From NCBI GenBank assembly GCA_004557455.1, contig SFDX01000012.1, positions 3,328-67,327 on the forward strand: DNA of 64,000 nucleotides, written 5' to 3'. The position numbers were made by a program, and so were the translations under genes. The DNA is from Akkermansia muciniphila (GTDB taxonomy: Bacteria > Verrucomicrobiota > Verrucomicrobiia > Verrucomicrobiales > Akkermansiaceae). Under the pieces are notes generated by a model. It was not told the DNA's origin. It saw only the letters and a program-made list of their open reading frames with translations, and ran no database searches. Each line of letters opens with the position of its first letter. Position 1 is the stretch's first letter. This document shows, one piece after another, positions 59,920 to 64,000 of the stretch.

Positions 59920-61137
59920 ATGAAACATCTTTTACTATTGTTACTGATGTCTTTGACTGCTGCCTTATCAGTAGTTTCCTGTTCGGGACATCTACGGGCA
60001 GAGAAACCGAAGCCCGTCATAGAGGATGGGGAAGTTTTTTTAGCAGCCTCCATTAAGTCGTGGTTGCTGGATTACTCTCCGCGTCATTACTATTCTCCGG
60101 AGGCTGTATACCGCTCGGTATACAACAAATGGAATTTTGATGATAAGTATGACTTCTATGACCGTCTGTTCGAATGGTATGACATTAAAGCCCCCAAAAA
60201 ATCAATGGCGATGTCAAAGATTCCGCCCCTCGAGCTACTTCCCCCGAGAAATAGTTTCTCGAGTTCGCTCGGTAGTTTTATAGCCGATCTCCCGCTGAAG
60301 CGAATAGCAGCCGCATGCTACGGGGAGGCCCCCGGAAAAATCTATGTTCTTCCGGGTGGCTATGGATTCATCTATTCAAAGGAAGGCGAAAAATTCGAGG
60401 AGAAACCGGGAAATATCGTTATGGGTGTACGCCCCTATCGGTTTATGACAAAAGACTCGTTGGATCTCAGCCAACTAACCGACAACATTCTCCTTCTGTA
60501 CCAACTGTACTTGGATGATAAAATTTGCATACTGAAAAGAGGGGAGGAATCATTCATAGAATGGAAAGATATTGCCTATGTAAAGTTGTCACCGAAAAAC
60601 GATGCACTCGGACAGGCGCAAAGCGTGAATGTACTGAGTCAACTATACCCCGCATTAGGTTTGATTGAGATACCGAGTTACAGGAATAATTCACCGGAAC
60701 TGCGAGTGAGCTACCGAATGACAAAGGAGCCCATCGTGCAGGCCGAGGAATCACGTTATATCGAGGCCGTTCTTGCACTCCGGAAACAGGCAAAGGAGCA
60801 TACAATACCGGAGGAGGAAATCCCCCGGGCACTGATCAAGGCATACGAAGCTACCGCCCGTCCGCATCCTGTGAAGATGCTTTACAGGAGAGAGCCTTGG
60901 ATCCTGACGTCCGAAACATACAGGCAGATATACCCGTTACATCACCCCTATTACCGCGAAGCTGAGCTCAGGTTATTAGGTAAAAAACCATTCAAACGTC
61001 CCGGGCCGTTAGACAGGAAGGATGAGTGCTCGCTCACTCTGTACGAATGGTACACCTACCATCCCCTGCCCTGTGCGGATTGTGCTTCCGAGGACGAACC
61101 GTCAATACCGGAGCCCTATGTGATCTATGAAAAATAG
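59920..61137 (+). CDS. Lipoprotein of unknown function, paralogue A
   Basis: 405 residues with lipoprotein signal MKHLLLLLLMSLTAALSVVSC (lipobox VVSC, Cys21). The mature protein is rich in Tyr, Lys and Glu, with FLAASIKSWLLDYSPRHYYS, LPLKRIAAACYGEAPGKIYV, FMTKDSLDLSQLTDNILLLY and YEWYTYHPLPCADC near the end. No family recognised and no catalytic motif seen. It is highly similar along its whole length to the next gene: a tandem duplication. GC content is low. I see no clear promoter in the 147 bases upstream. Confidence 0.8.
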   Translation: MKHLLLLLLMSLTAALSVVSCSGHLRAEKPKPVIEDGEVFLAASIKSWLLDYSPRHYYSPEAVYRSVYNKWNFDDKYDFYDRLFEWYDIKAPKKSMAMSKIPPLELLPPRNSFSSSLGSFIADLPLKRIAAACYGEAPGKIYVLPGGYGFIYSKEGEKFEEKPGNIVMGVRPYRFMTKDSLDLSQLTDNILLLYQLYLDDKICILKRGEESFIEWKDIAYVKLSPKNDALGQAQSVNVLSQLYPALGLIEIPSYRNNSPELRVSYRMTKEPIVQAEESRYIEAVLALRKQAKEHTIPEEEIPRALIKAYEATARPHPVKMLYRREPWILTSETYRQIYPLHHPYYREAELRLLGKKPFKRPGPLDRKDECSLTLYEWYTYHPLPCADCASEDEPSIPEPYVIYEK

Positions 61138-61153
61138 GACTGTACACCCTGAC

Positions 61154-62374
61154 ATGAAGCGTTTTTTCTTATTGTTACTGATATCTCTGACTGCTGCCTT
61201 ATTGACGGTTGCTTGTTCGGGTCATCTACGGGCAGAGAAACCTAAGCCCATCATAGAGGACGGGGAAGTTTTTTTAGCAGCCTCCATCAAATCCTGGTTG
61301 GTGGATCCCTTGCCGTCTTATTACTACTCTCCGGAGGCCGTATATCGAACAGTATATCATCAATGGGACAATAACGACCCGTATGAGCTCTATGGCTCGC
61401 TATCCGCGGGATTCACAAAACCCACAGCAATGACGAAAATTCCGTCACTCGAGTTGATACCCCAGAGAAACGACCTCTTGGACGACCTTGAAAGTTTTAT
61501 CGCTGCACTGCCGTTAAAACGAATCGCAGCGGCATGTTACGGAGAGCAGCCCGGGAAAATCTACGTCCTTCCGGGACGACAAATATACATACATTCCCGG
61601 CAGAAAAGCAAATTCGTGAAGGGGCCGGGAGAAAATATAGTCATGGGCGCGCGCCCCTGTCGCTTTATGACAAAAGACTCGTTGGATCTCAGCAAGCTAA
61701 CCGATAACATCCTCCTTCTGTACCAATTGCACTTGGATTATAAAATCTGTATACTGAATAGAGGGGAGGAAGCATCCATAGAATGGAAAGATATTGCCTA
61801 TGTGCAGTTGACACCGGAGAACGAGGCTCGGGGACAGGCGCAGAGCGTGAATCTACTGAGTCGAAAATACCCCGCATTAGGCTTGATTAAGATACCGAGC
61901 AACAGGAAGAGCCCGCCCGAACTGCGGGTGAGCTACCGAATGACAAAGGAGCCCATCGTGCAAGCCGAGGAATCGCGTTATATCGAGGCTGTTCTTGCTC
62001 TCCGGGAACAGGCAAAGACGCATGCGATGACGGAAGAGGAAGTACCCCGGGATCTGATCAAAGCATACGAGGCTACCGCCCGTCCGCATCCTGACAAGGT
62101 CATTTGCAAGAGTGAACCATGGGTCTTGACGACCGAAGCATACAGACTGCTCTACCAAACCTTTACTCCCTACCTCCGCGAAGCTGAGCGCAAGCTGTTA
62201 GGTAAGAAACCACTCAAACGCCTCGGTCCTCCGGGCAAAGGTGACAAACGCTCGCTCACTCTGTACGAATGGTACACCTACCATCCCCTGTCCTCTGCGC
62301 CTTCCGAGCCCGAGGACTCAATGAGGATACCGAATCCATATTCGCCGGAGCCGTATGTGATTTATGAGAAGTAA
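61154..62374 (+). CDS. Lipoprotein of unknown function, paralogue B
   Basis: 406 residues, starting MKRFFLLLLISLTAALLTVAC with Cys21. It matches the preceding gene over its full length, at roughly three quarters of residues by eye, including SGHLRAEKPKPIIEDGEVFL, KRIAAACYGEQPGKIYVLPG and SYRMTKEPIVQAEESRYIEA. The C-terminal Cys pair of paralogue A (CADC) is lost here (replaced by SAPSEPEDS). The ATG at 61154 sits 16 bases after the first gene's stop; the frame is open to 61127. Same transcript is likely. Confidence 0.82.
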   Translation: MKRFFLLLLISLTAALLTVACSGHLRAEKPKPIIEDGEVFLAASIKSWLVDPLPSYYYSPEAVYRTVYHQWDNNDPYELYGSLSAGFTKPTAMTKIPSLELIPQRNDLLDDLESFIAALPLKRIAAACYGEQPGKIYVLPGRQIYIHSRQKSKFVKGPGENIVMGARPCRFMTKDSLDLSKLTDNILLLYQLHLDYKICILNRGEEASIEWKDIAYVQLTPENEARGQAQSVNLLSRKYPALGLIKIPSNRKSPPELRVSYRMTKEPIVQAEESRYIEAVLALREQAKTHAMTEEEVPRDLIKAYEATARPHPDKVICKSEPWVLTTEAYRLLYQTFTPYLREAERKLLGKKPLKRLGPPGKGDKRSLTLYEWYTYHPLSSAPSEPEDSMRIPNPYSPEPYVIYEK

Positions 62375-62398
62375 GCCCTGATCTTTCATTGCAGCAAC

Positions 62399-63115
62399 AT
62401 GAAAACGAGAATCATCTATTTACTGTTACTCATCATCGTGGTCATCATATGTTCCCGCGTGGTGAGCGCCGAGCGTTCAGAGTCACGTTACATCGTTCGC
62501 ACGGGATGGCCGGGGGTAACGGTAACGGCGCAGAAGCTGAATTGCGGCCTAGACGAATGTACACCGATATTCCCGGATCGCGGGGCTTGGAGTTTCCGGC
62601 AGTGGTATTGGTCGGAGGGCGACCTTGATGCTACCCACAGAGTTCTGCGAGACCTTCCCTTCGCGCTGAAATGGCTGAGTCTGTACCGGGGACGGTGGTA
62701 CCCCGAGTTTGATTTGAAGGAGGAGGCAGGGATTCTGCGGGATCTTCGGGGGGAGTTGCCCGGCGTGGGGACATATTGGCTCGAGTTCCATCCGGTTGAT
62801 ATGCGCAAGGGGGCAGGTTACTGTCTGCTGCCGAGGGCGATTGAGCTCCGTGAGCGGGGGTGGGCCTTTCATTTTTATTCCGGAGAAATCCTACGGGCAG
62901 CTCCGGGCAAGGCCGAGAACGAGCTGCAGGAAACGGATTACACCCCCATTCTGCAGGTGAAGAGTTCCGAAGAGGGCATCCGGGTCGAATTGCCCTTCGG
63001 TACCTATCTCTTCCGCAGCAACAGCGGAGATGCGTCGCGCCGTATTTCCGTGTACAAGGAAGGGACAGAACCGGAGGGAGTCGAGAGAACAGTCAACATT
63101 TCCACCGAAAAATGA
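62399..63115 (+). CDS. Membrane-anchored or secreted protein of unknown function
   Basis: 238 residues starting with a hydrophobic segment (MKTRIIYLLLLIIVVIICSR) that is a signal peptide or membrane anchor. The rest has many Trp, Tyr and Arg residues (WSFRQWYWSEGDLDATHRVL, GVGTYWLEFHPVDMRKGAGY). No family recognised. It follows the lipoprotein pair by 24 bases and overlaps the membrane-protein gene by 4 bp, so all four genes may form one operon. Confidence 0.72.
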   Translation: MKTRIIYLLLLIIVVIICSRVVSAERSESRYIVRTGWPGVTVTAQKLNCGLDECTPIFPDRGAWSFRQWYWSEGDLDATHRVLRDLPFALKWLSLYRGRWYPEFDLKEEAGILRDLRGELPGVGTYWLEFHPVDMRKGAGYCLLPRAIELRERGWAFHFYSGEILRAAPGKAENELQETDYTPILQVKSSEEGIRVELPFGTYLFRSNSGDASRRISVYKEGTEPEGVERTVNISTEK

Positions 63116-63744
63116 CACAGACAACAGACACACAGATGAAAACCGGCGGCACAGCGACTCGGCTCTTTCCCTACGAATTACCTATTCCGCTGTGGGGCTG
63201 GCTCCCCCTTGCGGGGCTTGAGCTGACAGTCAGCGGCCTGTTTCTGTTATCCATTATGCGGATCTTCATACAGATGCTTCCCATTCGCGGATCGGAAGAT
63301 TTCTTCTACTCGCTGAGCATTTTCGGCCTTCTTATTCCGTGCTTGATTTACCCGCTGCTGATGCTGATGACAGCCTGTCGACCGCTTTTCCGGGTAAGCA
63401 AGTACGGGCTGCTCGCCTTGGGTGTTATCGTCTTGGGAGCGGGATTGGCGGCCATGGTGGCCTGTGCCTGTGAACCCGGGCCGCTGCTCACCTACCGAGA
63501 AGACTGTAAATGGTCTTGGGTGAGGCCGGTATCTCCGGCGGTGATGTTCTTCCCCTTCATGATAACAGGGGCGGATTATCTCCTGCGCCATGTGTTCTGC
63601 GTGCGATACGGACACGCCTACTACACGGCGGCGCTCATGACGGCCTTTCAGCGCAGCGGCAAGGAAGGCATGAATGCGGTCTTGGCCCTAGCCGTATACG
63701 GGGGTGTCTTTGCCGTGTACCTTTCGTACATCTCGGCACCCTAG
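63112..63744 (+). CDS. Integral membrane protein of unknown function
   Basis: 210 residues with four to five membrane helices (LPLAGLELTVSGLFLLSIM, FFYSLSIFGLLIPCLIYPLL, GLLALGVIVLGAGLAAMVAC, AVMFFPFMITGADYLL, AVLALAVYGGVFAVYLSYI). The ATG at 63112 overlaps the previous stop (ATGA). Its topology does not identify a transporter family. It probably works with the preceding gene. Confidence 0.75.
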   Translation: MTQTTDTQMKTGGTATRLFPYELPIPLWGWLPLAGLELTVSGLFLLSIMRIFIQMLPIRGSEDFFYSLSIFGLLIPCLIYPLLMLMTACRPLFRVSKYGLLALGVIVLGAGLAAMVACACEPGPLLTYREDCKWSWVRPVSPAVMFFPFMITGADYLLRHVFCVRYGHAYYTAALMTAFQRSGKEGMNAVLALAVYGGVFAVYLSYISAP

Positions 63745-63759
63745 AGGGGGGCTGCGGTC

Positions 63760-63805
63760 GGAACGCTCCTCAGATGGGTTACACTCGAGACCTCCCTCTT
63801 GTAGC
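63760..63805. repeat. Dispersed intergenic repeat, copy 2 (short form)
   Basis: Matches the element at 18069-18141, but with a single GGGTTACA word. It lies between the convergent ends of the membrane-protein gene and the partial minus-strand gene, so it might act there as a terminator or be a small mobile or palindromic element. Confidence 0.55.
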
Positions 63806-63822
63806 GTAAATCCGCCTCTGTA

Positions 63823-64000
63823 TCAAGCCGACGCTTTCCTCCACGGCTGCGTTTCGGGAGCGAAGTCGGAACCCACAGGGCGATGGTGGAGCAGCACCGG
63901 GATGCGTCCGATCAAAAAGGTGCTCCGGTAAATCAGCCGTCCGAAATTGGGGCTCGATCGCTGTCGGAGAGTTCCGCTCAAGGAGAATAGCAGGAGCAAG
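63823..64000 (-). CDS. C-terminal end of an unidentified gene, cut by window edge
   Basis: Read on the minus strand, one frame is open from the edge to a TGA at 63823-63825, giving 58 residues (LLLLFSLSGTLRQRSSPNFG then RLIYRSTFLIGRIPVLLHHR ... PWRKASA). Codon third positions are mostly G/C, like real genes here. Too short to identify. Confidence 0.4.
   Translation of the reverse strand, partial: LLLLFSLSGTLRQRSSPNFGRLIYRSTFLIGRIPVLLHHRPVGSDFAPETQPWRKASA

Overview
The window is a GC-rich, densely coded stretch of a Gram-negative chromosome that most resembles the Verrucomicrobiota, probably an Akkermansia-like lineage. The family assignment is inference. It rests on a secreted protein ending in a PEP-CTERM tail (PEP, hydrophobic stretch, RRRRKK), LL-diaminopimelate aminotransferase (DapL), type III glutamine synthetase, LpxI, many lipoproteins, and a transcription-cleavage (Gre) factor with a very large N-terminal extension. 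Most of the window is housekeeping chromosome. Lower-GC accessory patches lie at about 21.2-23.6 kb, 35.5-36.6 kb and 58.2-62.4 kb.

Layout. 0-10 kb: a partial secreted transglutaminase-like protein (-), panC with an ABC ATPase, a secreted hypothetical, gatB, manC-ruvX and a Pit-type phosphate transporter with a PhoU-like tail. 9.8-15 kb (-): a secreted ankyrin-repeat protein built of near-identical 99-bp units, tRNA-Asp, a DinG helicase and a secreted hypothetical. 15.1-18 kb: an envelope operon of two LysM lipoproteins, an L,D-transpeptidase lipoprotein and a small membrane protein. 18-21 kb: glnN behind two identical palindromes, then an orphan HicB-like/XRE regulator. 21-26.6 kb (-): an IdeS/Mac-like secreted cysteine protease, Thi4, ThiE and DapL. 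26.8-31 kb: aroB, two tandem M29 aminopeptidases and a metallophosphoesterase. 31-37 kb: small envelope genes, galM, argG, and a short glycosyltransferase/acyltransferase cluster. 37-43.4 kb: pyrE-nagZ and pdhA-pdhB-pdhC-lpxI. 43.4-49.9 kb (-): yraN, rnhB, a secreted hypothetical, a possible nucleoid-associated protein, the large Gre-factor fusion and a CBM9-like protein. 50-56.8 kb: rpoA-rplQ, tyrS, tig and aspC. 56.9-64 kb: a Sel1-repeat protein, a HigB/HigA-ImmA module with a mutated metallopeptidase motif, two tandem paralogous lipoproteins, two uncharacterised genes and the end of a minus-strand gene.

Expression signals are unusually uniform. About two dozen promoters can be read by eye as a -35 near TTGCAT/TTGACN, a 16-17 bp spacer and a -10 near TAGAAT/TATAAT. 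In many cases the -10 ends only 6-9 bases before the start codon, so the mRNAs are predicted to be leaderless. Genes inside operons show no Shine-Dalgarno sequence. I used this promoter-to-start spacing to choose several start codons (pit, thi4, thiE, higB, pdhA and others).

The best candidates for new biology are the leaderless, SD-independent expression layout, the IdeS-like PEP-CTERM protease, the HigB/HigA-ImmA module with HGIAH in place of HExxH and a promoter-spanning palindrome, the twin glnN operators, and the Gre-factor fusion.
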